From: Acidimicrobiia bacterium | Lineage (GTDB): Bacteria > Actinomycetota > Acidimicrobiia > Acidimicrobiales > CATQHL01 | DNA: 20,226 nucleotides | Assembly: GCA_021296435.1 (NCBI GenBank) | Contig: JAGWAK010000055.1 | Location: forward strand, 1 to 20,226 | Direction: 5' to 3' | Shown: positions 6,797 through 13,099 of the stretch, in pieces | How the letters are laid out: each line of letters starts with the position of its first letter | Position numbering within the stretch: the first letter of the stretch is position 1 | Position numbers and translations under genes: made by a program | The notes under the pieces: generated by a model | Told to the model about the DNA's origin: nothing | The model's input: only the letters and a program-made list of their open reading frames with translations | Database searches by the model: none

Positions 6797-7915
6797 GTGC
6801 CCGAGGCGCTGATCCTGCGGGTAGGGCGCAGCCCGTTCGGCGCCCGTCACGGCCGCTTTGCCCAACGCCATCCCGCCGAACTCCTCGGCGAGGTTCTCGC
6901 CGCGGTGCTGGGCGAGAGCGGCGCGGACCCGAGCGCGGTCGACGAGGTGCTGGTGGGATGTGCCACCCCGGTGGGGGCACAGGCGGCCAACGTGGCCACA
7001 GCGGCGGCGCGGGCAGCCGGAGGCCTGTCCGGGGTACCTGCCTCCGTGGTCAGCACCGGGGACACGTCGTCCCTCGTTGCCCTCATCCGGGCGGTCGACG
7101 CGGTGCGGTCGGGTCGCTGCAGGGTGGTGCTGGTGGGCGGGGTGGAACTGATGAGCACGGTGCCCGCCGGTGCGGACATGAGCCAGCGTGGCTTCGGCCT
7201 GCCGCTGCCGCCGAGGGCGGGCGAGGCGCACCTGTCTCCCGGCCCGGCGGCAGAGCGGTGGGCGCAGCGTCATGGCGTGGGTAGGGATCGGCTCGAGGAG
7301 GTCGGGCGGCGGAGCCGCCGGCGCGCCCGGGAGGCGCAGACCGCCGGCCGTCTGGCGGGCGAACTGCTGCCCCTCGCCGGCGGAGACGAATTGCCTGGTG
7401 CCGGCGAAGCGTCGGACCGGCAGTCGCCTGAGGGGCTCTACAGCCGCGACGGACTCCTGACAGCGGCGACCGTTGCGCCCATGGCCGATGGCGCCGCCGC
7501 GGCCCTCGTGGCTTCGCCGGCGGCGGCTCGCACACTCGGCCTGGAACCGGTTGCCAGGGTGGTCGCCACGGCCGCAGTGGGTGGCGATCCCGGGGCGGGA
7601 TGCGGATCGGCGCCCGAGGCGGCGCGGCGCGCGACAGCACGCGCCGGCATCAGCGCTGACGGCATCCGTCGCGTCGAGCTCGCCGAGCCGTTCGCCACCG
7701 ATGTCGTGCACTGGGAGATCAGCTGTGCCGAATGGGCGGAGTTGCTGAATCCTGACGGCGGTTCTCTGGCGCTGGGCCACCCGCAGGGAGCCACGGGACT
7801 GGGACTCGTGGCGCGCCTGGTGCGGGCCTTGGTGGCGCTGGACGGCGGTGCAGTTGGCCTGGCGGCCAGCGACGCCGCCGACGGGCACGGGGTGGCCGTA
7901 CTGTTGGAGGCATGA
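6797..7915 (+). CDS. Thiolase-fold protein without catalytic cysteines
   Basis: The 372-residue protein aligns with acetyl-CoA acetyltransferase-type thiolases from end to end: an N-terminal half with VLVGGVELMS (111-120) and a C-terminal half with NPDGGSLALGHPQGATG (318-334) holding the catalytic histidine H328. Both cysteines are replaced. The acyl-accepting position (NR-C-ASG in thiolases) is D89, in STGDTSSL, and the second Cys (C-GGG-G) falls at D359 in ASDAADGHG. The usual NEAF motif reads AEPF (296-299). Condensation or thiolysis by the normal mechanism is therefore unlikely; a thiolase-like scaffold or retro-aldolase role, as known for some actinobacterial thiolase homologues, is possible. 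The GTG start lacks a clear ribosome site. Its stop overlaps the next gene by 4 bases. Confidence 0.82.
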   Translation: MPEALILRVGRSPFGARHGRFAQRHPAELLGEVLAAVLGESGADPSAVDEVLVGCATPVGAQAANVATAAARAAGGLSGVPASVVSTGDTSSLVALIRAVDAVRSGRCRVVLVGGVELMSTVPAGADMSQRGFGLPLPPRAGEAHLSPGPAAERWAQRHGVGRDRLEEVGRRSRRRAREAQTAGRLAGELLPLAGGDELPGAGEASDRQSPEGLYSRDGLLTAATVAPMADGAAAALVASPAAARTLGLEPVARVVATAAVGGDPGAGCGSAPEAARRATARAGISADGIRRVELAEPFATDVVHWEISCAEWAELLNPDGGSLALGHPQGATGLGLVARLVRALVALDGGAVGLAASDAADGHGVAVLLEA

Positions 7916-8235
7916 CCGCCGCCGGGATGGCCGCAACATTCGACGTCATGGCCGCCGACGTCGTGCTGGCCAGTGCTCTGGGTACGGCCTTCAAGGCGCT
8001 CGCCGCCGCGCTCGGAGGCCTGGCGATCCTCTGGTTGGGGGTCATGATTCTCCGCGTGCTGGCGCAGCCGCAGCCCGAGCCGCCTCCGCCGGGCGAGTTG
8101 CGCAAGGTTCGCATCACCTATCGCTGCAGCTTGTGCGGGACCGAGGTCCGCATGACGATCGCACCCATGGAGGATCCTGAGCCGCCCCGCCACTGCGGCG
8201 ACGAGATGTCGGTCATGGCGCCGATCGAGGAGTGA
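7912..8235 (+). CDS. Small membrane protein with C-terminal zinc-ribbon-like motif
   Basis: The 107-residue protein starts at an ATG overlapping the thiolase stop (ATGA), so the two are translationally coupled. Residues about 25-50 form one hydrophobic helix, followed by a proline-rich linker (52-60) and a soluble tail with C72-x2-C75 and H94-C95. These four residues could bind zinc in the manner of a zinc ribbon, and the tail would face the cytoplasm or exterior depending on orientation. I do not recognise a named family. Coupling to the cysteine-less thiolase suggests a joint role, which is inference. An alternative start is the ATG six codons in. Confidence 0.7.
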   Translation: MTAAGMAATFDVMAADVVLASALGTAFKALAAALGGLAILWLGVMILRVLAQPQPEPPPPGELRKVRITYRCSLCGTEVRMTIAPMEDPEPPRHCGDEMSVMAPIEE

Positions 8236-8252
8236 GGTCCCCGCCGGCAACG

Positions 8253-8271
8253 TTTCCCACAAGTGTGGAAA
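8253..8271. repeat. Inverted repeat in an A/T-richer intergenic patch
   Basis: TTTCCCAC-AAGT-GTGGAAA forms a 7-bp stem with one bulged C. It stands in an unusually A/T-rich patch (about 8250-8300) between the convergent small membrane gene and crgA. It has no T-run to make it a standard terminator. The arms loosely resemble DnaA boxes (TTTTCCACA on the minus strand, one mismatch), but this is weak. Confidence 0.3.
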
Positions 8272-8314
8272 AGCTTGGGGGGAAGTACGAGTATGTAGTT
8301 TGAGTCGTCCCGCT

Positions 8315-8338
8315 CCGGCGGCTGGCCGCGCCGCCCGG
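8315..8338. terminator. GC hairpin between convergent small membrane gene and crgA
   Basis: CCGGCGGC (8315-8322) can pair with GCCGCCCGG (8330-8338) with one bulge around a 7-nt loop. The position between two convergent genes fits a bidirectional terminator, though no T-run follows. Confidence 0.35.
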
Positions 8339-8376
8339 GCTCTACCCCGCGGGATCGGTTGGGGCGCCCGGGACCG

Positions 8377-8643
8377 TCAGTGCAGTTGGGTTGCGGTGAT
8401 CACTCCGCCGAGGATGAGCCCCAGGCCCGCCAGCAGCCACCAGTTGCTCGTGCCACCCGGAATCAGCCCCAGGTAGTTGACGATGATGAGGATCGTTCCC
8501 GCGGCGAGCAGCGAGAACAGCAGGATCGGAACCCACGCGGGGCTCACCTTGGCTTCGGGGGGCAGGAACTGCTCCCCCGCCGGCCGCGTTCCCTTGGGGG
8601 TCACCCTGCCCCCTTGAACCTTGCGCTTGGGAGGATTCGCCAT
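8377..8643 (-). CDS. crgA: Cell division protein CrgA
   Basis: The 88-residue protein has a basic, Pro-rich N-terminus followed by two hydrophobic helices (about residues 38-56 and 66-85), the CrgA layout. CrgA is a small actinobacterial membrane protein that helps assemble the septal machinery by contacting FtsZ, FtsQ, FtsI and FtsW. Sequence similarity in so short a protein is modest, but the position next to pabA/trpG and pknB is the same as in mycobacteria and supports the call. The frame is open upstream to 8718, but a TATCCT box 6 nt before the ATG at 8643 indicates a leaderless mRNA from that ATG and excludes the longer form. Confidence 0.82.
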   Translation of the reverse strand: MANPPKRKVQGGRVTPKGTRPAGEQFLPPEAKVSPAWVPILLFSLLAAGTILIIVNYLGLIPGGTSNWWLLAGLGLILGGVITATQLH

Positions 8644-8649
8644 GCCCGC

Positions 8650-8655
8650 AGGATA
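8650..8655 (-). promoter_or_regulatory. Leaderless -10 box of crgA (TATCCT)
   Basis: TATCCT on the minus strand ends 6 nt before the crgA ATG. It lies 9 bp from the opposing pabA box, so two polymerases could not load at once. Confidence 0.6.
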
Positions 8656-8664
8656 GGCGGCCGG

Positions 8665-8670
8665 TACCCT
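8665..8670 (+). promoter_or_regulatory. Leaderless -10 box of pabA/trpG (TACCCT)
   Basis: TACCCT ends 8 nt before the GTG at 8679, the expected distance for transcription starting at the codon. It decides the start of the amidotransferase gene. Confidence 0.6.
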
Positions 8671-8678
8671 CAACACCC

Positions 8679-9686
8679 GTGCGACGTCGGGTGCTGGTCC
8701 TGGACAACTACGACTCATTCGTCTACATCCTGGTCCAGTACCTGCGCGAGCTCGGTGCGGAGACGATCGTGGCGCGCAACGACGAGCTCACGTTGCGCGA
8801 CGCCGTGGCGCTGGCGCCCGAGGCCCTGCTGATCAGTCCCGGACCCGGACGGCCCGTCGACACGGGCATCTGCTGCGACGCCATCAGGGAGTTGGCGGGG
8901 CGCTGCCCGATCCTGGGGGTGTGCCTGGGACACCAGTGCATCGCCGAGGTGTTCGGCGGCGAGATCGTGCGTGCCCCCGCGGTGATGCACGGCAAGGTGT
9001 CGCAGATCCGCCACGACGGCGCGGGCGTCCTGGCCGGCGTGTCCAACCCGCTGCAAGCCACCCGCTACCACTCGCTGGTGGTGGACCCCGCTTCGGTTCC
9101 CGACAGCCTGGAGGTCACCGCCCGCACCGCCGACGGCGTCATCATGGGGCTGCGTCACCGCTCCATGGCCGTCGAAGGGCTGCAGTTCCACCCGGAGTCG
9201 CAGATGACCACCGACGGCCACGCCATCCTGGCGAACTTCCTGGGTCTGCCGGCGGCGGCGCCCCGCGGGCGCCGGGCGTTCGGGCAGTCCGGACGGGTCG
9301 ATCCCGCCCTCGACGGGCGGCGTCTCGCCTTCGAGCGGCGTCAGCTCGTCGCCGGGGGGCGGTTCGGGTTCACCGGTCTCGGGTTCTCCGGTGACGTAGA
9401 GCGTGAGGATCGAACTCGGCGCGATCGGCGTTCCGACCCCGGGGTCCTGGGAGACGATCAGTCCCGGCGTCTCTCCGGGCAGCGGGGCCACGGCCACCAC
9501 GTCGGCGGTCATCCCCAAGGTGTCGAGCTGGATGAGCGCGGTGGTGGGGTTGAGGCCCGTGAGATCCGGCATCTCCACGATCTCCGGCCCCGAGGAGACG
9601 AAGACAAATACCTGGCTTCCCTCGGCCAGTTGACTGCCCGCCGCGGGCTCGGTGCGGATGACCGCGCCCTCCGCCACCGTCCCTGA
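8679..9686 (+). CDS. pabA: Glutamine amidotransferase subunit of anthranilate/aminodeoxychorismate synthase (stop missing at expected place)
   Basis: Residues 1-190 are a complete class I glutamine amidotransferase of the TrpG/PabA group, which releases ammonia from glutamine for anthranilate or 4-amino-4-deoxychorismate synthesis. Visible marks are LDNYDSFVY (8-16), the oxyanion PGPG (54-57), the nucleophile C82 in GVCLGH, and H171/E173 in FHPES. TrpG and PabA cannot be told apart here; mycobacteria have a single gene at this place. Homology ends near 9250 (ANFLGLPAA), but no in-frame stop occurs until 9686; residues after about 195 are antisense to pknB and look meaningless. The true product is probably about 190-200 residues. 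Start: GTG at 8679 with a leaderless promoter. Confidence 0.82.
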   Translation: MRRRVLVLDNYDSFVYILVQYLRELGAETIVARNDELTLRDAVALAPEALLISPGPGRPVDTGICCDAIRELAGRCPILGVCLGHQCIAEVFGGEIVRAPAVMHGKVSQIRHDGAGVLAGVSNPLQATRYHSLVVDPASVPDSLEVTARTADGVIMGLRHRSMAVEGLQFHPESQMTTDGHAILANFLGLPAAAPRGRRAFGQSGRVDPALDGRRLAFERRQLVAGGRFGFTGLGFSGDVEREDRTRRDRRSDPGVLGDDQSRRLSGQRGHGHHVGGHPQGVELDERGGGVEAREIRHLHDLRPRGDEDKYLASLGQLTARRGLGADDRALRHRP

Positions 9687-11456
9687 CGGCTCGTCCTGGC
9701 GCACGACCACCAGCCTGGCGTTCGTAATCGCCACCGCCGCGTCGACGTCGTCCATGCCTGCCACGTTCGGCACGAGGATGGCCGAAGGCCCCGCGGAGAT
9801 GTTCAGTGTCACCGCGGCGCCGACCTCGTGAGGAACCAGCGGCGCCGGCTCCTGCTGCAGGACTTCTCCGGCCGGTCTCTCGCTTCCCACTTGGACCAGG
9901 TTGACGGCGAACCCCGCCCCCCGCAGCGCCCGCTCGGCGTCGATGGCCTGCCAACCCAGGACGTTGGGCACCGGGACCGCCGAGGCGCCCGCGCTGATCG
10001 TGAGGGTGATCGCGGAGCCGGGTGCCAGCTTCGTGCCGGCGCGGGGCTGCTGGTCGAAGACCCGGCCGGCGGGAATCTCGGCGTTCGCCGCCCGCACCGT
10101 GATCACGGGGAAGCCCGCGGACTCCAGGGTGCGAACCGCCACCGCTTCCTCGAGCTGATACACCGAGGGCACGTCGATCGTGGCCGGCGCGGGCGTGCTG
10201 GTGTCGTTGCCGTCGGGGCTCAGCACGTTCACGAGCACGACGATCATGATCAGCAGGACCACCAGCAGGACCGCGAAGCCGACGAAGAACAGGCCCGAGC
10301 GCCGCTGCCGCTCGAGACGGCCATAGACGTCGCGGCTGCCACCCCGGTAGCTGCCGGGGCGCTCCCCGTAACCGGGCGGGCGGCGGGCTGCGGGTATCCG
10401 GCCGGTCCACCACTGGGTGATCCCCCGCGGCGGCGCCCGGCGCACCTGCGGGCGGGGAGGCCGCTGGCGCGGCGCGGCGGGCGGGCGCGGGTCCTGGTGG
10501 CGCGGGGGACCCGAGACCACCGGCCGGCGCGGCGTCGGTGGGGGACTGGGAAGTGCCGGGGGACGCTCCGGTTGCGGCGGAGCGGCAGGCGCGGCGGAGG
10601 GCTCCGGGGGGAGTTCTTCCAGCCGCTCGCGGACGATCTGCAGGTGGCGGCGCAGGTCCTGGGCCCGCTCGTAGCGATCGTCGGGATCCTTGGCCAGCAG
10701 GCGCATCGTGATGGCGTCCAGCGCCTGCGGCACACCCTCGGCAATCTCCCCGAGCGGCACGGGCGGGTCCTGCACGTGCTGGTAGGCAACGGCGACGGGC
10801 GTGTCGCCCCGGAACGGCGGGTAGCCCGACAGCATCTCGTACAGCACCACGCCGAGCGAGTAGAGGTCGCTGCGGGCGTCGGTCGGCGAGCCCTGCGCCT
10901 GCTCGGGCGACAGGTAGGCGGCCGTGCCGACCACCGAGCCCGTCTCGGTAAGTCCCGCCGACGGTCCTGCGCCCACCATCGTGGCGATGCCGAAGTCGGT
11001 CACCTTCACGTGGCCGTCGGTGCTCAGCAGCACGTTCTGGGGTTTGACGTCGCGGTGCACGATGCCCGCACGGTGCGCGAACGCCAGCGCCGCGGCCACC
11101 TCGAAGGCAATGGCGGCGGCGGCCGTGGCGTTGAGGGGGCCGCGTGCCGCGATGATCTCGGCGAGGCTGTGACCGCTCACGTACTCCATGACGATGAAGT
11201 AGCGCTCGCCCTGGCGTCCCCAGTCGAAGACGCCGACGATGTTGGGATGGCTCAGCCCGGCCGCGGCGCGGGATTCCCGTCGCAGGCGCTCGGCAAAGGT
11301 CGGGTCGGAGGCGAACTGGGGGTGCAGCATTTTGATCGCCACCTGCCGGTCCAGCTGGCGATCCCTGGCGAGATAGACGGTGGCCATCCCCCCTTGAGCC
11401 AAGCGGCGCTGGAGTTCGTAGCGCCCGCCGAGCACGGGTGGGTTCTGTGCTGCCAT
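8715..11456 (-). CDS. pknB: PASTA-domain serine/threonine protein kinase PknB (stop missing at expected place)
   Basis: A membrane kinase that senses peptidoglycan fragments and controls cell growth and division. Residues 12-275 form the kinase: glycine loop GQGGMA-V near 21-28, K42, E61, HRDVKPQN (134-141), DFG (154-156) and SPE (183-185). A Pro/Arg-rich juxtamembrane segment (280-385) precedes one helix (388-411). Four PASTA repeats follow (about 428-490, 494-556, 560-622, 626-689), then an acidic Pro/Glu tail. The recognisable protein ends near residue 728 (9273), but the frame has no stop there and continues to 8715 as antisense of pabA. Start: ATG at 11456. It follows pstP by 51 bases, so the kinase and phosphatase are probably co-expressed; pbpA, rodA and pknA, which neighbour it in mycobacteria, are absent. 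Confidence 0.92.
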   Translation of the reverse strand: MAAQNPPVLGGRYELQRRLAQGGMATVYLARDRQLDRQVAIKMLHPQFASDPTFAERLRRESRAAAGLSHPNIVGVFDWGRQGERYFIVMEYVSGHSLAEIIAARGPLNATAAAAIAFEVAAALAFAHRAGIVHRDVKPQNVLLSTDGHVKVTDFGIATMVGAGPSAGLTETGSVVGTAAYLSPEQAQGSPTDARSDLYSLGVVLYEMLSGYPPFRGDTPVAVAYQHVQDPPVPLGEIAEGVPQALDAITMRLLAKDPDDRYERAQDLRRHLQIVRERLEELPPEPSAAPAAPPQPERPPALPSPPPTPRRPVVSGPPRHQDPRPPAAPRQRPPRPQVRRAPPRGITQWWTGRIPAARRPPGYGERPGSYRGGSRDVYGRLERQRRSGLFFVGFAVLLVVLLIMIVVLVNVLSPDGNDTSTPAPATIDVPSVYQLEEAVAVRTLESAGFPVITVRAANAEIPAGRVFDQQPRAGTKLAPGSAITLTISAGASAVPVPNVLGWQAIDAERALRGAGFAVNLVQVGSERPAGEVLQQEPAPLVPHEVGAAVTLNISAGPSAILVPNVAGMDDVDAAVAITNARLVVVRQDEPSGTVAEGAVIRTEPAAGSQLAEGSQVFVFVSSGPEIVEMPDLTGLNPTTALIQLDTLGMTADVVAVAPLPGETPGLIVSQDPGVGTPIAPSSILTLYVTGEPETGEPEPPPGDELTPLEGETPPVEGGIDPSGLPERPAPAGRRRRQTQEVRQDGVAVGGHLRLRVELQPFDGHGAVTQPHDDAVGGAGGDLQAVGNRSGVHHQRVVAGGLQRVGHAGQDARAVVADLRHLAVHHRGGTHDLAAEHLGDALVSQAHPQDRAAPRQLPDGVAADARVDGPSGSGTDQQGLGRQRHGVAQRELVVARHDRLRTELAQVLDQDVDE
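9257..9273. terminator. Perfect 7-bp GC hairpin at the pabA/pknB junction
   Basis: GGCGCCC-CGC-GGGCGCC is a perfect stem with a 3-nt loop, located exactly between the end of pabA homology and the end of the recognisable PknB tail. The place fits a bidirectional terminator, although the frames of both genes run through it without a stop. Confidence 0.4.
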
Positions 11457-11466
11457 GACTCCGGAA

Positions 11467-11472
11467 AGCTTA
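11467..11472 (-). promoter_or_regulatory. Possible -10 box of pknB (TAAGCT)
   Basis: TAAGCT on the minus strand ends 10 nt before the pknB ATG, so the mRNA would carry a leader of only a few bases. A CGGAG just before the ATG could also serve as a ribosome site on a longer transcript from pstP. Confidence 0.4.
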
Positions 11473-11507
11473 CGAGCGCGATGCCGCGGTCTCGGCGTCG
11501 TGGCGGG

Positions 11508-12248
11508 TCACAGCAACCGGCGTCGCTCGAGTTCGGCGACGTCGGCCACGATCACGGTGATGTTGTCATGCCCCCCGCGATCGTTGGCCGCCTCGACCAG
11601 TTCGGTGGCGGTCACCCCCGAGGATCCTCCGGCTGCCAGCAACTCGGCGATGTCGGTGTCGGGCAGTTCCCGGGTAAGCCCGTCGCTGGCCAGCAGGTAG
11701 CGGTCGCCGTCGCTGGCGTCGAACCGCCAGGTGTCGACTTCGGACGGCTCGGGGAACACCCCGATCACACGGGACAGCGACTCGGCTCCCTGCATGCGCC
11801 GCGCCGCGGCCGGGCTCATGCCCATCCGCACGTACTCGTTCGCCCAGTTGTGGTCCCAGGTGACCTGTTCCAGCCGGCCGTCGCTGAACCGGTAGATCCG
11901 GGAGTCGCCGACGTTGGCTAGGACCACCTGCCCGGCGGGATCCAGCGCCAGCGCGCACAGCGTCGTGGACATCTCCGCCAACCCCGGGTCCTCGGCGGCC
12001 CGTCGCTGGACGGCCCAGTGCGCCTCGACGAAAGCGCCGCGGAGGCTGTCGGGATCGGCGGCAGCACCGGAGGAGTGCAGCGACTCGACCGCCACCGCCG
12101 ACGCCAGATCCCCACCGGGGTGCCCTCCCAGGCCATCGGCCACCGCCAGGAGGTCATCGGTCAGCAGGAAGGCGTCCTCGTTGCGCCGGCGTCGCCTCCC
12201 GACATGGGTGCGGGCGTCGGCGTCGAGTCGGAAGTTCCGCCGGCTCAT
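11508..12248 (-). CDS. pstP: PP2C-family serine/threonine phosphatase PstP (soluble form)
   Basis: The 246-residue protein is a PPM/PP2C metal-dependent phosphatase that reverses PknB-type phosphorylation. Metal-site motifs are present: RNEDA with D25, VADGLGGH with D38-G39, VGDSRIYR (113-120), ASDGLT with D189, and GGHDNIT with D228. It is only the catalytic domain; mycobacterial PstP carries a membrane helix and an outer domain that are missing here. The ATG at 12248 is chosen because family homology begins there. An in-frame ATG at 12305 and a longer frame to 12347 add only basic, low-complexity residues. A 22-codon leader frame ends in a TGA overlapping this ATG. It lies upstream of pknB in the same direction. 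Confidence 0.86.
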   Translation of the reverse strand: MSRRNFRLDADARTHVGRRRRRNEDAFLLTDDLLAVADGLGGHPGGDLASAVAVESLHSSGAAADPDSLRGAFVEAHWAVQRRAAEDPGLAEMSTTLCALALDPAGQVVLANVGDSRIYRFSDGRLEQVTWDHNWANEYVRMGMSPAAARRMQGAESLSRVIGVFPEPSEVDTWRFDASDGDRYLLASDGLTRELPDTDIAELLAAGGSSGVTATELVEAANDRGGHDNITVIVADVAELERRRLL

Positions 12249-12313
12249 GCCGCGGCGTCTCGGGCCCGCCGCGAACAGGTCCTCCGCGGGGCGGCGGCGG
12301 TGCATGCGGGCAT
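12245..12313 (-). CDS. Possible leaderless 22-codon upstream frame coupled to pstP
   Basis: An ATG at 12313 stands 6 nt after a TAGAAT box, the geometry of leaderless genes here. Its 22-codon frame (Ala/Arg-rich, two cysteines) ends at a TGA that overlaps the pstP ATG as ATGA. It could be a leader peptide that loads ribosomes onto pstP. Equally, the mRNA could start here and pstP could begin at the in-frame ATG at 12305. No homology is recognised. Confidence 0.3.
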   Translation of the reverse strand: MPACTAAAPRRTCSRRARDAAA

Positions 12314-12319
12314 CGGTCG

Positions 12320-12325
12320 ATTCTA
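12320..12325 (-). promoter_or_regulatory. -10 box upstream of pstP (TAGAAT)
   Basis: TAGAAT on the minus strand is the best -10 match in the pstP upstream region. Transcription would start around 12313, serving pstP and probably pknB. Confidence 0.5.
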
Positions 12326-12415
12326 GGAGGCGACCGTGATGCCCCATCCGGGCGGTGCCGCCGGTCCCACGGTGGCGCGGGGCCCACCGGTCGTGGGGCC
12401 GCAGATGTCCGCGAG

Positions 12416-12421
12416 TACCCT
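12416..12421 (+). promoter_or_regulatory. -10 box of the tRNA-Leu gene (TACCCT)
   Basis: TACCCT lies 10 nt before the predicted first base of the tRNA, which would give a very short 5' precursor. Confidence 0.45.
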
Positions 12422-12431
12422 TGCCACCCCG

Positions 12432-12517
<86 letters not shown>

Positions 12518-12559
12518 CTGTCCGGCCGCGCGCGGGCTCCACTGGACCCGGCGGCGGGC

Positions 12560-13015
12560 TCAATCGTCGACCCGACGCTCGCCGGGCGGCGGCACGATGG
12601 GCAAGTGGCCCGGTCGCGGCGGCTCGGCGTTCAGCAGGTGCGTGGCCGCCCGCTCGAAGTAGTCCAGCAACTCCGTCGCCAGTTCGGCCGGCGCGCCGGA
12701 GGAGCGAACCGCCGCGGCCATGTGGCGCATCCAGGCGTCGCGCTCCTGACGCCCGATGCTGAACGGCAGGTGGCGGGCCCGCAGCATGGGATGCCCGCGC
12801 CGGCGGCTGTAGTCGTCGGGTCCTCCCCAGAATTGGATGAGGAAGTCCCGCAGGTTGGCCTCCGCGTCGGTCATGTCTTTGGGATAGAGCGGTCGCAGCA
12901 CCGGGTCGCCGGCCACGCCCGCGTAGAAGCGCGCCGCCAGCGCGTCGAAGAACGAGGCGCCGCCCAGCTGCTCGTAGATCGAGACAGGAGTCCTTCCGGT
13001 CGGTGGGTCGGCCAT
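12560..13015 (-). CDS. glbO: Group II truncated haemoglobin (trHbO type)
   Basis: The 151-residue protein is a 2-on-2 globin of the GlbO group, haem proteins tied to oxygen and peroxide or nitric oxide chemistry. Family marks are visible: SIYEQLGG at the start of the A helix (12-19), B10 tyrosine Y31 in RFYAGV, CD1 tyrosine Y44 in LRPLYP, the QFWGGP-YS--RGHP segment (61-76), proximal F8 histidine H82 in RARHLPF, and G8 tryptophan W95 in ERDAW. The C-terminal 20 residues are a Pro/Arg-rich extension. The start is ATG at 13015. It diverges from the isochorismatase-fold gene across 84 bases; I found no convincing -10 box for it. Confidence 0.92.
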   Translation of the reverse strand: MADPPTGRTPVSIYEQLGGASFFDALAARFYAGVAGDPVLRPLYPKDMTDAEANLRDFLIQFWGGPDDYSRRRGHPMLRARHLPFSIGRQERDAWMRHMAAAVRSSGAPAELATELLDYFERAATHLLNAEPPRPGHLPIVPPPGERRVDD

Positions 13016-13086
13016 GGTTCAAGTCTGGCCTGCGCGAGGCCGATGCCGCGCGCTCGTTGCCGGAGACACGCCGACGGCCGACTCAC

Positions 13087-13092
13087 TACAGT
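13087..13092 (+). promoter_or_regulatory. Leaderless -10 box of the isochorismatase-fold gene (TACAGT)
   Basis: TACAGT ends 7 nt before the ATG at 13100 and decides that start over the long upstream open frame. Confidence 0.55.
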
Positions 13093-13099
13093 GCGCGGC

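Noticed and set aside
8253..8271. Replication origin DnaA-box pair
   Set aside because: Boxes deviate from TTATCCACA, only two are present, and no dnaA or dnaN is nearby in the window, so an origin is not supported.
9828..11921. 697-codon plus-strand frame opposite pknB and pstP
   Set aside because: Antisense shadow caused by high GC; the minus strand carries clear kinase and phosphatase motifs.
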